Origin: Isoetes taiwanensis
Taxonomy: Eukaryota; Streptophyta; Lycopodiopsida; Isoetales; Isoetaceae
Length of the DNA stretch: 64,000 nucleotides
Assembly (NCBI GenBank): GCA_021234155.1
Contig: JAJEKV010000073.1
Coordinates: 2,020,001 to 2,084,000, forward strand
Direction of reading: 5' to 3'
The position numbers and the translations under genes are program-made. A model generated the notes under the pieces. That model was not told the DNA's origin. It saw only the letters and a list, made by a program, of their open reading frames with translations, and ran no database searches. Numbering within the stretch: the stretch's first letter is position 1; each line of letters opens with the position of its first letter. Positions 1 through 11,045 of the stretch are shown piece by piece.

Positions 1-1721
1 ATCTTTTTCCAATTGATCTCTGCTTTCATTTTCTGTTCTTCTTTTTCTAGAATCCGAGCTCCCCATCTATGCTCTAGCAAAGCCAGTGATTAGGTATGAT
101 ACTCATTACATTGTTGATATTAGGGCCCTCCTTTGTGGTGTTACGGACACTGATGCTACAACTGCACAAGAACTATGCAGCCTTTTGGTGTTTACTTCAG
201 CTGAAGCCACAATCTCTATCAAATTTTGTCATTTTCTTCCTATAATATAGAAGCATAATCTGCATTGTAAATGTTCTCACCTTTCTCTTTGGATTTTTTA
301 TCTGCTTTTCACTATGCACATCTGCAAAGACATATGTAGAGCTAAAGAAATTAATGGAGCATGTGTTGAGGAGCACAAAAGTGGGCCTGGTTGTTGATTT
401 AATCCTCTGATACCAGTAGAGAGCCTGCATTTGGACAGTTTGATTATGGCTATGGAAAATCTAATCCCCCTAATTCGTTTGGAGCTCCAGCATTGGCTTT
501 GTCTTTTGCAGAGCAAAAGTTGATCATCTTTTTTTCTTCCAACAATGGAAATGAAAACATCATCATCGTTTTGTATTGGATCTATCTTGCATATTCAATT
601 CTGCTGCAAGTAAAACAGAGACAAGAGCCTAAGGTGGGTTCATGGTTTAAATTTCATTTACATTTCCCAAGCATGCTATTTACATCATCTTATAGCAGGC
701 AATGTATCAATAAATGTTATGCACTCATGGGCATCCTCACTGGATAATATGAGCTTGCAGTAGGAATGATGGTATGCCCTTGAAAAAGCCTAAAGCATGC
801 ACAGAATGGTTGCAAATTCTTTACCTCATCATGCAGCAGAGGTTTTATTCGAAGAAAGCCAAGTCTCAAGTTTACTTTGGATTTTGGGCAACAACAGTAG
901 TGAATTGTTGATATTTGACGTGAATGGGCAGAAATGGTTGGTAGGCTTCCATTGTAGGTCTTCTCGCACATAGCTATTTAAAGTCAGAAAATGAACTTAA
1001 GCTCTGATGTTGCATTCTTCATTTAATCTCTCTATCCTTCGGTACATGTTTAACGTTTTTTGTTTCAATGAGGCCGAAGAGGAGGCTTTGGTCAATCCAC
1101 AATAGCTAGCAGCATTTTTTAAGAAAAGACAAGAAGGTAGCAATTTGAGCAGAGGGAGCAAGGGAGAATACTTTGAGCGACCTTGGAGGCTGCAAAGTCC
1201 TCCAAGACATTGGTATTATACCAAGATGTTCTCTTATAGGCTTCTAGAGCAATTCTTCACAGTTTGCAAATTGGAGACTCCTGTAAAAAGGAAGCTATTC
1301 CTAAAACAAGGGCCTCGAGTTTGCACTTGGTGGGCCGGGCATCTCATTTTCTAGCACATGGGAACCTCTTACGGTTTTTATTGCATATTTATAGATCAAG
1401 AATGGAGATAAGAGTTTCTCACCTGTTAAAGTACTATCCGTACTATCCTGCGTACTGCAGCCTGGAATGTATGAGCAAGCTAATGGAACATGGATAGATG
1501 CATTTCCACACAGGATAATGTTATAATTCATTGAAAAGCAGGCTTATTAAAGCACTGTTCATTAGTCTGTAATTGCATGGATGCTATAGACACGTTGTGT
1601 GTGCAGATTTAAGTGTTTGATAAGTAAACGGCGCAAAATGCATGCATTGTATATATGTAGAAGGTTCAGTCTATGTTGGCATACATGGTTATATGCTGAT
1701 GGGAATTTAGTGGTTTTGCAG
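1..1721. other. Unassigned stretch with exon-like pieces
   Basis: No complete gene is visible. Two plus-strand pieces look like exons. The first follows a pyrimidine-rich tract ending in TAG at 48-50 and stays open to about 250. The second, about 420-515, reads a Gly/Tyr/Pro-rich stretch containing FGQFDYGYGKSNPPNSFGAP. I recognise neither family. A further coding-like patch lies at 1145-1500. The rest may be a long intron upstream of the exon at 1722, but no earlier TSC10 exon could be found here. Confidence 0.3.
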
Positions 1722-2026
1722 AAAATGAAGCCAAACCAGAGATGATAAAGAGAATAGCCTCTTCGTCAAGCCTTATGAGACCAGTGGACATTGCTAAGAA
1801 AGCTTTGGATGGCATACGGCGTGGTAAGTTTAATATTTATTGCAACTTTGACAGGTTTATGCTTGGTGTTGCAACGACTGGCATGTCACCACAATCAAGC
1901 CTCAAGGATACAGTGCTTGAAGTGGCTTTAATAGTTCTAATGCGTGTTGTTGGCATTGCGTTACCAATGCCTGGTATAACAAAATTCGTAAAAGGCATAA
2001 AGAAAAGCAAGCTTGAGATTAATTGA
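1722..2026 (+). CDS. TSC10: 3-ketodihydrosphingosine reductase, C-terminal exon (partial)
   Basis: This is the last exon of a TSC10/KDSR-type short-chain dehydrogenase. The enzyme reduces 3-ketodihydrosphinganine to dihydrosphingosine with NADPH, the second step of sphingolipid synthesis, at the ER membrane. The exon follows a TTTTGCAG acceptor, opens with two bases of a split codon and runs to TGA at 2024-2026. The diagnostic block is CNFDRFMLGVATTGMSPQ, matching the plant family block CNFxxFxLxxATTGMSPQ, preceded by the VDIAKKALDGIRRGKF stretch and followed by a hydrophobic tail as in the family. The Rossmann fold and the YxxxK active site are not in the window, so the upstream exons lie to the left or the exon is a stray fragment. 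Strong family match; functional status unknown. Confidence 0.8.
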
Positions 2027-3990
2027 CATAGTTTATCCATTTACAATTTCTTTGTCTTATTGCATGAAATGATTTTTGGCTTTGTCCTCAAGAATAACTG
2101 GATCAGTCAAGTTATGATCATGGTTCATTAAAATTGGATAAAATGAGATGGTGATGGCTGGTATTACAAGATTGTTAAATGACATAGATAACATCAAGCT
2201 CGAAATCAAATGACATGGCTTTTCCTTGCACAAATTCTGTCTTACACTGCCAAATAGCTTTTGCATTTAATGGTGGTTTACAGTAACAAATGGATCTCTC
2301 AGATTAGGACATGTTTCATAAATGTAATATGAGATGATGATGTTCTCCATGTTCACCCGATCACCTAATAAAACAATTCCTTGCTTCTTAGGTTTATAGT
2401 TTGAGGATGAGTGATTTGCTGCAATTATATATCATATTTATCCAATAAATGGATCAGTTAGGTTATGGGCATGGTTCATAAATATAATATGAGATGGTAA
2501 CGTTCTCGATGTTAACCTGATCATCTGGAAATGTGTTTGAAAATAAAATTGGGTCCGCACCAAATGAGCCTATCTATAAATTTGAAAGGTTCACTCAAGT
2601 ACCTATCGTGGATCAACATTGGATGATCAAGATTGAATCCGCATCCAATTCATTCAATGGTTTGAATTGAGATAATGATTTGGTGTTGATCCATTATTGG
2701 AAAATTTGATCCAAACATGGTCCACAATTGGACCATGGTTCTCCATTGATGACCTTGCACCAATACACAAGTGCAATCAATCAATATCTTGCATACCATA
2801 GCACAAGCTCTAGGATCACCAATAAACAAGTGCAATCAATCAATATCTTGCATATCAATTCACTCGACTTTTGCAAAATCTTCTAGGTTGTTTGCATGGT
2901 CAACTTTACAATTTTTATAAGGATATTGAGATGGGATTTTCTTTTATTATATTAGCATAACCAATTGTGCATACTTTTTTTCCTCCCAAAACATTGTCAG
3001 TACCAACCACTGCAAGAGACAACTAAGAGCACTTGAGTCTTAGGAACTAAGAAATAATCTTCACGTTGAAGCCAATGAATGATTCATGCAACTTCAACTA
3101 CAACTATAAAGGATGGATACAATTTTAGATGCCACAAGATACACTTATAACTATACCTTTGCTCTACCATACATTCATACATTGTCGGGGTAATATCCTG
3201 AAGAATGCTTAGCAATTTTTATGCCTAACGCACATTATCCCAATGTTGTAAATTGCATTGCTCTTTAAATTGCCGCTAAAGCCCAGCTATCATTATGCTC
3301 ATCATTTCCCTTCATATATAACAATTAGCACCATCCATGAAACAATACGAATATTACGCCCATACTTATAGACACTAGCTTTTAAACTGACAAACACACT
3401 AGCTCCAACAAGATTGCTATCCAACACAATTTCGTTCAAATCAATGTCATGTTGTGACTCCTTTCCTTCTATGTAAAAATGCCACTACACAATATCCCAA
3501 CATAAGATATTATTGCTAAACCCAACACTTATTGCAAATCATTTAGAAATAGGAAAGCGCTTCCTATGCTTCCATATTACCAAGCTTCAAACTCATAATT
3601 TGATAGATGTCTTTCTAATCAATGTTCTAGCACACTCTTCAAGCAAAATAAAAAGAGTTTTGCAGTCTTTTCTAACAACAAAACCCCTTCTCCACTTATT
3701 GCAAATCACTTAAACATATTACCAAGTTTCAAATCGCTAAATTTGTATATGCCTCAAAGCCCAACAATCTCGGACATATGTTATCTACTATATTAATTTG
3801 CTTTGACATCCTCCTTATTGCTACTTTGGAAATACCTTTCAAAGGGTATTTGTACGTGGCCCAGCATAATATAGTCAAGTTTAGGTCCAAATACCACATA
3901 TACAAAATTTATTTATTCAATTCTATATGAATGAATTACCCTTGCCCCCTCCAAACGACATTAATTGTTCTAGCTAACCAAGAAACAACC
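2027..3990. other. Non-coding stretch with diverged tandem repeats
   Basis: No gene seen. A motif of the type GGATCAGTyAGGTTATG followed by CATGGTTCATAAA and TGAGATGGT recurs near 2100, 2290 and 2455, giving a diverged repeat of roughly 170-190 bp downstream of the TSC10 exon. A perfect short repeat containing AAGTGCAATCAATCAATATC occurs at about 2769 and 2829. The remainder, 2870-3990, is AT-rich without recognisable structure. Confidence 0.5.
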
Positions 3991-3996
3991 ACCTCT

Positions 3997-4347
3997 TCAA
4001 CTTTGAAAAGCCCGGCAACGCTGGGCACCATAACTAGTTGCTACATGATCCTGAGTATTTTGCTGACGTTTCCTCTTCTTTCCCTTGTTTGCTGCTGTAT
4101 TCACTTGCGAGACATCTTGGTTCTCATGTATATCATTTGCCTGAAAACATCCTAAAGGACTTGAGGAAGAAGGAAGGTCTGCAACCACAACTTGTGTGTC
4201 ATTCCTATCTAGATGGCATGGTGCTCTATCATCTTTACTACTGGCTGATACTACTCCATCATCTTTACTACTGCTGGCTGATACTACTCGGGTACCAGTA
4301 AAACCAAAGAATAACCGTATATCTCGCTTTTGACTTTCTCTATCCAT
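3997..4347 (-). CDS. Hypothetical Ser/Asp-rich N-terminal exon
   Basis: This is an open frame of 116 codons that begins MDRESQKRDIRLFFGF and carries two copies of a VVSASS(S)KDD repeat, encoded by a 30-33 bp DNA tandem repeat at about 4226-4290. A basic patch GKKRKRQQ follows. The KRDIRLFFG start resembles the short N-terminal lead of TTF/hAT-type transposase or ZMYM-like proteins, but this is only a resemblance in style. No domain is visible and no splice partner was identified. It could be a transposase remnant or a chance frame. Confidence 0.25.
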   Translation of the reverse strand: MDRESQKRDIRLFFGFTGTRVVSASSSKDDGVVSASSKDDRAPCHLDRNDTQVVVADLPSSSSPLGCFQANDIHENQDVSQVNTAANKGKKRKRQQNTQDHVATSYGAQRCRAFQS

Positions 4348-5332
4348 AACTCATTTGATTACTGCCTGCACATATGAATAAGTAAATATATTTATTGCAG
4401 GCAAGTAAGTGGAATCTAATAGACAAAAAGAAAAAATAAATGATAGCCAATCACATGTAATTATATGCACATAATTAGATTGACCAAAAAGCATTTGTAC
4501 GCTTAGCTACTTACATAAGAATGTTTGTATGCTTGACAGATTATTAAGCTATGTTACACAGTGCAGATCTGAAGCTTACACAGTTCATTTGAACCTTAAA
4601 GGGGTGCAAGATTATGAAAGAAAAATTACACGCATCTTAACTGACCTGAAGATTAAGTGCACTTGTATGCTTGGTGACGAAATATGGTTGGCTTGAAATA
4701 TGGGGCATTAAGAACCACAGATTAAGTTGCTCCTTGCCATAATCTGTTCTGCTGTATTTTCCATAATCTGCTCTGCTGCTCCTTACAGAAAATATCAGAA
4801 TTATCAAAATTCTCAGTGTTTTAGACAAGCTGAGCATTTGAGACAAGCTGCAGGTCATAAAGAATAGGTGGATGCCATGAAGGAGAAATATTTATGCTTC
4901 TTAAGCAAAAGACAGGCCAACCAAGACAGCATTCTAAAGATGTTTTCATTTTTCATGTTGATGATCAAAGTACAAAGCTTCATGCTCAGATAATCAATGG
5001 CTAATAGATATGGCTAGTAGATATGGCTTCAAAGATAAATTACAAATTCCCCATTTGTTTTTAGAGGCCTCAATGTGATAGAGGTTCTGCAGGTCAAAGA
5101 GCTTAGGATTGCTATAGGAAGCAACCAACTGCCTAACAAAACTGTCTTAACTAAAGAGAGTGATTGACTCAAGAGAGGAGAAGTTTGAGACTCACCTAGT
5201 AGAAGCCTGGAACAAGGTTGTTTTCTGCATTAGATTTATTTGCTAAATTTCCGAACATACATTTGATGGTTGATACGCTTGCTAGATGATGATTAAAATG
5301 TGATTAAAGGATTCACGCTGTTGTACATGCAG
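4348..5332. other. No gene recognised
   Basis: AT-rich sequence without a convincing open frame or repeat. Its 3' end is an intron-like tract ending in the CATGCAG acceptor at 5326-5332, just before the exon-like frame that follows. Confidence 0.4.
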
Positions 5333-5658
5333 GTGGACCTAGTTCAAAAGATAGCAAACAATGATGGGGAAGAGGAAGGAAAATGTCTTTTGCTAGATGG
5401 ACAGGCAGATGATGGTCTAAAAGATGATGAGGATAATATAATAAATGAAGAGGCGTCAGAACAGTCATTTAATTATAGCTCTTCCTGGCAGGAAAGATCG
5501 CAAGAACTGGGTAATGCATTGAAACCTGATATTTGGTCCTCATCTATACTACATGGAAAGGTTTCTAGAGTTGCAACATCTGCTTAAAGGAGATTGGCTT
5601 ACATGAGCTTCTAGATGCAATTGACAAGAAGCTTGAGAAGGTCTCAATGGCGACGTGA
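5333..5658 (+). pseudogene. Unknown acidic protein, terminal exon-like fragment
   Basis: After a good acceptor (ACATGCAG) a frame opens with VDLVQKIANNDGEEEGKC and continues through an acidic stretch (DDGLKDDEDNIINEEASEQ) to about 5560. It then meets TAA at 5585-5587. From 5590 a different frame continues plausibly as EIGLHELLDAIDKKLEKVS and ends at TGA 5656-5658. The gap between the frames is about 29 bases, too short for a normal plant intron, so an indel is more likely. I do not recognise the family. It may be the 3' end of a host gene that has picked up a frameshift. Confidence 0.35.
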
Positions 5659-6439
5659 TCTGTGTCTGCCTTCCCTACTCTTTCTCATGTTTCGTCTGGA
5701 AGGCAGATAAAGATGGCATTTGTAAAGAAAAAAGGAGTTGCAGATTGTATCTACCTAGGTTCATTATCCACAGTTCTCCACAGTTAATTATCACAGGCAT
5801 GCAAGCATGACGATTCTGGTTCAGTACAAAACTTGCTAAAAATCTATTGCAGGTTTTTTTACTTTCTGATTAATGCATCTGGGCGGTGGATACGACATCT
5901 AAAAAAAGCTCCATTCGTTCTATTTTTGCTTGTGAAGGGAAAAAACGACCCACATACAAGACTCAGCCACGATCCCTGACCCAAACTAGATTATATTAGG
6001 TAACATATAAAAACTTACCAGAGAAGATGCCGATCCTGAATCCTCCTATCAAATTAGAGTAGGAGATGTTAAGCTCACCTGCCTCTCATAGTATTCCGGT
6101 GCTATCAGTATAGATAGAACGATTACTGAGGCCGAAATACCCATACATTTTCGCATCAGAACAAATTTGAGAACAAGAAATTATCAGTATGATCACAAGG
6201 CTACTTACTATACTTTCAAATGCATAGGATGTAGAAATCAGAGCGTATCATATGGATCCTATTCGAAAAAGGTGTAGATTGAGGGGCGAATCTGCCTCCC
6301 TTCCAGCTTAGATTAAGCAGTGAAGCCTTTCTTGGCGGGATTCCTTTTCATCAACTACGAGCGAATAGTTCCAAATTTTTTGGGGCACGTAGCCTACTAA
6401 CGATTCGTAGGAAGAATTTAATGAGCCCTATAAAATCGT
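5659..6439. other. No gene recognised
   Basis: Possible 3' untranslated sequence of the preceding fragment up to about 5760, then unassigned sequence. No repeats or open frames of note. Confidence 0.4.
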
Positions 6440-7452
6440 AATTTGCGAATATTCGCCACTAAAATTATCACTGGGGAGGAGGAGCATCACGACTTGTCCA
6501 GCTCCACGGACAAAACATTCCATTCCTCCCATGAACAGGCGGCCAGCAACTCATCGGGAGACACCCAGCGGATGGGCAAAATGTCGTGCTCGGCACACCC
6601 TCGCCTAGCCAAGAGGAGTAGCATGAGGAGGAGGTGCAGCAAGGCGGGCAGCAGCAGGAGGAGAAGCGCCATCAAGCAGAGGTCGACCCCAGCAAAAAGA
6701 AGGGGAAGGAGAAAGTGGCAGAGTGGCCGGAAGATTGGGTGGAAGGAAAGAAGAGGGAGAGAGAGAAGGAGGCTAGAAGGAGAGAGAGGAGGTACAAAAG
6801 GGACCAAGATAGGCCCAGGGGAATGGTTTATATTGAAGAACCTCGTCAGGAGCAAGCAGACGAGGAGGAGGACGAGGATGAAGAGGTGGATGTAGAAGGC
6901 GGCAACGAGGAGGAGGAGGAGCTAGAAAGGGACTTCGGGGAGACCTCAAACCCCGACGCCCGACACCTTAACCAAAGTGGCCCAAGCCACCCAAGGTGGT
7001 GAAGAAGCAGAAAGCGGGAGAGCGTGAATTCATGCTTAAGTAGGACCGTGAATTTGAAAGAAGGAAGAAAGCATACCAGGAGTACCTTGGCAGATGGAAG
7101 AGGTACAACGACTGGTATTACAAACAAAGCGTACAGAAGTACATTACGGGCGGTAGACCCAAGAACCAGCCGAAGCCGCCACCACCCCGGCCAGAACCTC
7201 TAAAGAAGGTCCACCATGGACCCAACTCCAAACACACCAGGATTTTTCGGGAGATTAGGCACTTTCAGCAGTGCACCAAACTCCTGATCCAGAAGGCGGC
7301 ATTCGAACGGCTCCTCCGAGAAGTTATGCAAGAGTTCCAGACCGATTATAGGGTTACACCCCTAAAGTCCGATCTTTGCAAGAGGCAGCAGAGGCAGAGC
7401 GGTACAGCTCTTCGAGAAAGGGCACAGAGTAACCCGAATCGAGCATGCTTGA
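6440..7452 (+). pseudogene. Histone H3-like fold with long charged N-terminal part, decayed
   Basis: From about 7230 the translation reads FREIRHFQQCTKLLIQKAAF and continues as ERLLREVMQEFQTDYR. This follows the alpha-N, alpha-1 and loop-1 region of histone H3 (REIRRYQ, STELLIRK, PFQRLVRE, AQDFKTDLR). After one frame change LQEAAEA follows (alpha-2, 7376-7396), then in a third frame QLFEKGHRVTRIEHA ends at TGA 7450-7452. Upstream, about 6634-7230 encodes a Lys/Arg/Glu-rich part, an Asp/Glu run (EEEDEDEEVDVEGG), an in-frame TAG near 7040, and a proline-rich linker (PKPPPPRPEP). Canonical H3 has a tail of only about 40 residues, so this is not an ordinary H3 gene. It could be a decayed CENH3-like gene or an H3 domain carried by a mobile or viral element. 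The two or more frameshifts make it a pseudogene. Confidence 0.6.
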
Positions 7453-7616
7453 TCCAAATTTATCCAAAATTACCTAATAAATTGTTCCATAGTGTTTCTT
7501 GATTTGTTTTGCTTAGATTTGCACTTCATGTTACCTAATTTGGAGATCTACAGCTTTAGAACATAGGTCTACCTGAACGAGAAGTCTTGGGCATGGAAAC
7601 CTAGGCAGCTTTAGTC

Positions 7617-7624
7617 TATAAAAA
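7617..7624 (+). promoter_or_regulatory. TATA box of the following ORF
   Basis: TATAAAAA lies 112 bases upstream of the ATG at 7737, with a pyrimidine-rich leader (TTTTTTTCTTC) between them. The spacing is right for a plant core promoter serving the next ORF. Confidence 0.5.
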
Positions 7625-7736
7625 GGGACCTCATTTGACATTTTTTTCTTCACTAAGTTTTCTCTCATCCTCTTTAGGCAATTTTACAGCTCCTTTTCAA
7701 TCTTTTCCAACCATTTTCTACTCAAATCTCTGCTCA

Positions 7737-8522
7737 ATGGCGCCCACAAACTTTGTTGAATGGTACAACAGTGCCAACCACATCAGTGAGTTCCCAGCAG
7801 AGGAGGCCTTCCATGTCTTTGACCATCTCTTTAACCTCCATACAATACTGACTAGAACACCCTATTATACTGATATTGTATACCAATATGACCAACAAAT
7901 TTTTGCTCTGGGCAGTCAGCCTTTGTCTAAGGGGAGGCAAGTGGATGTCCTTGGAGTCATTAAGTCAAGTCTTAGGTGGGGCATCCAGAGTCAGGAGCCA
8001 GTTGTGGAATAGGACGAAGAACATGCCTGATTATATGGGTTATAAGGCTACAGGCATCGGTATGTCTCAGCACACGCGGCCTTATCTCTGTTCATGCACT
8101 TCATGGCCATCAACAAGGTGGGGGAGCCTTCGGTTCAGCCCTTAGACCTCGCACCCCTCAACAAGAGGGTAGATCAGGGCCAAATTGAGGCCTCGGAGTA
8201 CGTCTGTCACAACACATCTGCGGGGGCACTTCAAATTGAAGAAGACTATGAAGAGGAAGGGGATGACAATCAAGACAAGGAGAATAGGATAGCATTAAGG
8301 ATGGAGGGGCAGATAGCAAGGCACGATGAAGATATCAGGAGGGCCAATGAACCACCTATAGGCATCACGGCCCTATCTCTGATAGTAATTGAAGTGGAGG
8401 AGTATCTTCTTGCCCACGACATCCTCCATCTCCCATACTGCATAGAAGAGGGGCTCAGGATCGACGAACTCATAGGATTGTCAGTGAAACGATGTCTGAC
8501 ATTACGGTATACGAGTACATAA
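7737..8522 (+). pseudogene. ORF of unknown family with three in-frame stops
   Basis: A single reading frame starts at ATG 7737 (MAPTNFVEWYNSANHISEF) and stays open for 262 codons except for TAG 8010-8012, TGA 8028-8030 and TAA 8043-8045. Coding resumes in the same frame (MHFMAINKVGEPSVQPLDL, then an acidic EEDYEEEGDDNQDKEN segment). A frameshift near 8500 probably continues into YEYIRQMYHHQPPVIPEEEF in another frame. I recognise no domain. The clustered stops with frame kept on both sides indicate a decayed gene. It sits 285 bases after the H3-like fragment on the same strand with its own TATA box, so both may belong to one unknown element. The function is unknown. Confidence 0.5.
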
Positions 8523-9030
8523 GGCAGATGTATCACCACCAGCCGCCAGTCATTCCAGAGGAGGAGTTTCAAGAAATTCAAAGTAGGTTGTACAAATCAG
8601 GGAGAGGCCCAAGCTCTAGCCGACTCGTTTGAGCGCGAAGCATGCGGGAGGGGTCCGTAACATCAACTTAGACAATGCAACCACCATGTGGAGGAACTAT
8701 GAAGATCTTCTAGCAATAAACATCTACAGCAAAGCGGCAAAAATAAAAGGTACATGATCGCAGTCTGGGGGACCCCAAAAATGGAAGGCTCTTCGATACT
8801 ATCTTCCAGTCCTAAGCCAAGGCCAGATGATAGTATTTCACAGGGACTTCAGCGCACGAGGAGAGGAGGCCGTGGCGCTCTTGATTACACTTACAGGTTT
8901 CGGCCAGCATATTAAGATGAGGGAGAACACGGATCACGTGATCACGTCTTTATCCTAACTACAGGCACATGCACTGTGACCGACACTGGTGATGGCACAC
9001 TAATGTTACTTGCTGACTCAAGGACTAGCT
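8523..9030 (+). other. Coding-like remnants after the unknown ORF
   Basis: Short open patches continue in plus-strand frames. One, at about 8780-8950, reads KALRYYLPVLSQGQMIVFH followed by EEAVALLITLTGFGQHIKM. They have the same composition as the preceding ORF and are interrupted by stops. They probably extend the same decayed element to about 9030. No family recognised. Confidence 0.35.
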
Positions 9031-10331
9031 CCAAGAGCTGTATCTAGCTTTTCAAAGACAACTAAATGGATGTCCTTATGATAATGGTGTTGGATCAGAT
9101 CATTTAAATCCTGGCAAGGACTGCTGATGGCAGGCATTGAATTTGAGCATCTAACTTCACCAAAGACGTATCTAGAATTGTATCTAAAAATGTCAATGCA
9201 TTTGTTTGCATCTGTTAGCTGTCATTTGTTGTCTCAAATGTAAATTTTGTTTGAAGGGAAAGTAAAGACATTTGCAAAGCGTGCACAATTCAAAAAAAAG
9301 ATTGGTTATATAAAAAAAATAAAAATTCTTGATCTCTAGAATTTGTATTATCAAACTACGTCCAAATCTGATAATAAATGCAATATCAAGAACGATGAAT
9401 CCTGCATTATACTCATCTGCATCTAACCCTCCCTGTTCAAACCTATAAATGAAGAATGCCCGCATACAATGGAAGATTTTTTAGTCCATGTTCTCTCTTT
9501 AGGGTTTTTCTCCATGTTTTCAAACAATTTTGGCATGGGCTCATTTTGCATTACGGGCCACTTGTATAAAATTGGACTCACACAAAAATCCATACCATTG
9601 CTAGATCCAGCTCAGTTCAATACAATTTGTTTCAAAGTGTGATTTGCAAATAGTATTGGGGTGATATTGCTTGCTTACTAGAATCAAATCTTCATTTATA
9701 GCTACCTTTTTTGGATATGTACTATAGTTCATTTTGATTCAGATTATGTTAGCTAGAAGCAGTATTGGGGTGGTATTGTGTCCTTATTTGAATCAGGTCT
9801 TCAGTTGACACTAGGGGGATGGGGAGACAATCCCAAAAGCAATAACATACCTAGAAGAAAAAGAAAGAACGATGTATAAGGTCAATATGCAATACCACAT
9901 ATTGTGGATAATGTGGTAATGCAACATGATCCCTCCGCAAATGAACAATTGATACACGATACGTATATGATAGTCAAGGCCCAGAATTGGAGGCAATGTT
10001 ATCCCCATAAGTCTACATGAAAATAAGGAAAAATACTAGAAACTACGCGGGAAATAAACGAAGAGTATACTGGAAAACTGGATATGCTTGATATAGCAAA
10101 GCAGAATACATGAACTTAAGCTAGAAAACTCAAGACTGGCATTTAACCGAAATAATTTGATAAAAATGAGGCGTCTTTATATATCTAGACCAATGTTTCA
10201 GGATCATGCCAGTCCAAAGGGTGAGATCACACCAATAGTTGCGCATGCATGTAGGTTCTAGAATGCTCAGAAACCTCCTTGAAACAACTATGTATATAAG
10301 AACGATGCAAAAGAATGTCTTCAAGAAACAT
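9031..10331. other. Intergenic, with a local duplication
   Basis: No gene seen. A sequence containing AGTATTGGGGTGrTATTG followed by AATCArrTCTTCA occurs at about 9650 and again at about 9760, a diverged duplication with a period near 110 bp. Otherwise featureless and AT-rich. Confidence 0.4.
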
Positions 10332-10420
10332 AGATAGCTTAGTTGATAAAGGTATATGTCTTGCAACTGGGAAGCTATAAGTTTGAACCCTGCCCTATGC
10401 AACTATCTTTTATGAGTATA
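10332..10420 (+). repeat. tRNA-derived SINE head
   Basis: The segment contains an A-box-like TAGCTTAGTTGATAAAGG and a B-box-like AAGTTTGAACCCTGC about 40 bases apart, the layout of an internal RNA polymerase III promoter in a tRNA-like head. It does not fold cleanly into a tRNA (several stem mismatches) and has no mature 3' end, so I call a SINE, not a tRNA gene. Confidence 0.5.
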
Positions 10421-10919
10421 ATACACATATGCTTGTTACACCATTTCCCTCCTATGATGGCAATTGCATGGCATATTTTACCTTTGGGTTTGTGTTCACT
10501 TAGAAGAAACCGTGAGCCATCAACTATAGATAATCTCTAAAATTTTTACCCGTTCCATGGTTCTCAATCCTTCCCTTTCTCGTTCTAAATATAATCATCA
10601 AAATAACAAAATAAAATATAGAGATAGGAATACAACCTCAACAGACAAACTAATCCAAATGAGTACAACTACGAGTCTAGGTATAAGAGATTTCCCAAAT
10701 CAATATATCCTTCTCCTAATCAAGAAACAACCATTTATAAGCCATAGCAATTTTTACATGCATTCACTGAAGAACAAGCTCATCTATAGTGTCAATGCCT
10801 TTAAAGACATGCAATCTCCTCCTTTCCCAGATGGATCGCATAAGCCAACTCTGATGCAATACACCAACACAGCTTGGGCTACACATCAAGGTAAATAGAA
10901 AGCAAATTTTGTTGGCTTG

Positions 10920-11045
10920 TTAGATAGATAGATAGTAGGTAGTATTTTCTATGTCATGCCACATTCGCAGCATCCATGAGAATATATGATGGACCCCAGA
11001 GACTTGAACACAAGATCTCTTAATTGCTAATCCAATGGACTAGCC
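10920..11045 (-). repeat. tRNA-like SINE with (ATCT)n tail
   Basis: On the minus strand a tRNA-like head (TAGTCCATTGGATTAGC, then GTGTTCAAGTCTCTGG) is followed by a body and ends in a short ATCT repeat (the plus-strand GATA run at 10923-10934). A second, diverged copy of the same family is at 23900-24045, which supports calling it a dispersed element. Confidence 0.55.

Noticed and set aside
6487-6855. Leucine-rich minus-strand ORF of 122 codons
   Set aside because: It is the antisense shadow of the Lys/Glu-rich coding block of the H3-like pseudogene.
7737-8522. Stops removed by RNA editing, giving a functional gene
   Set aside because: U-to-C editing that removes stops is known in fern and hornwort organelles, but this is nuclear sequence and a frameshift follows, so decay is simpler.
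10332-10420. Functional tRNA gene
   Set aside because: A and B boxes are present but stems do not pair well and no acceptor stem is visible; a SINE head fits better.
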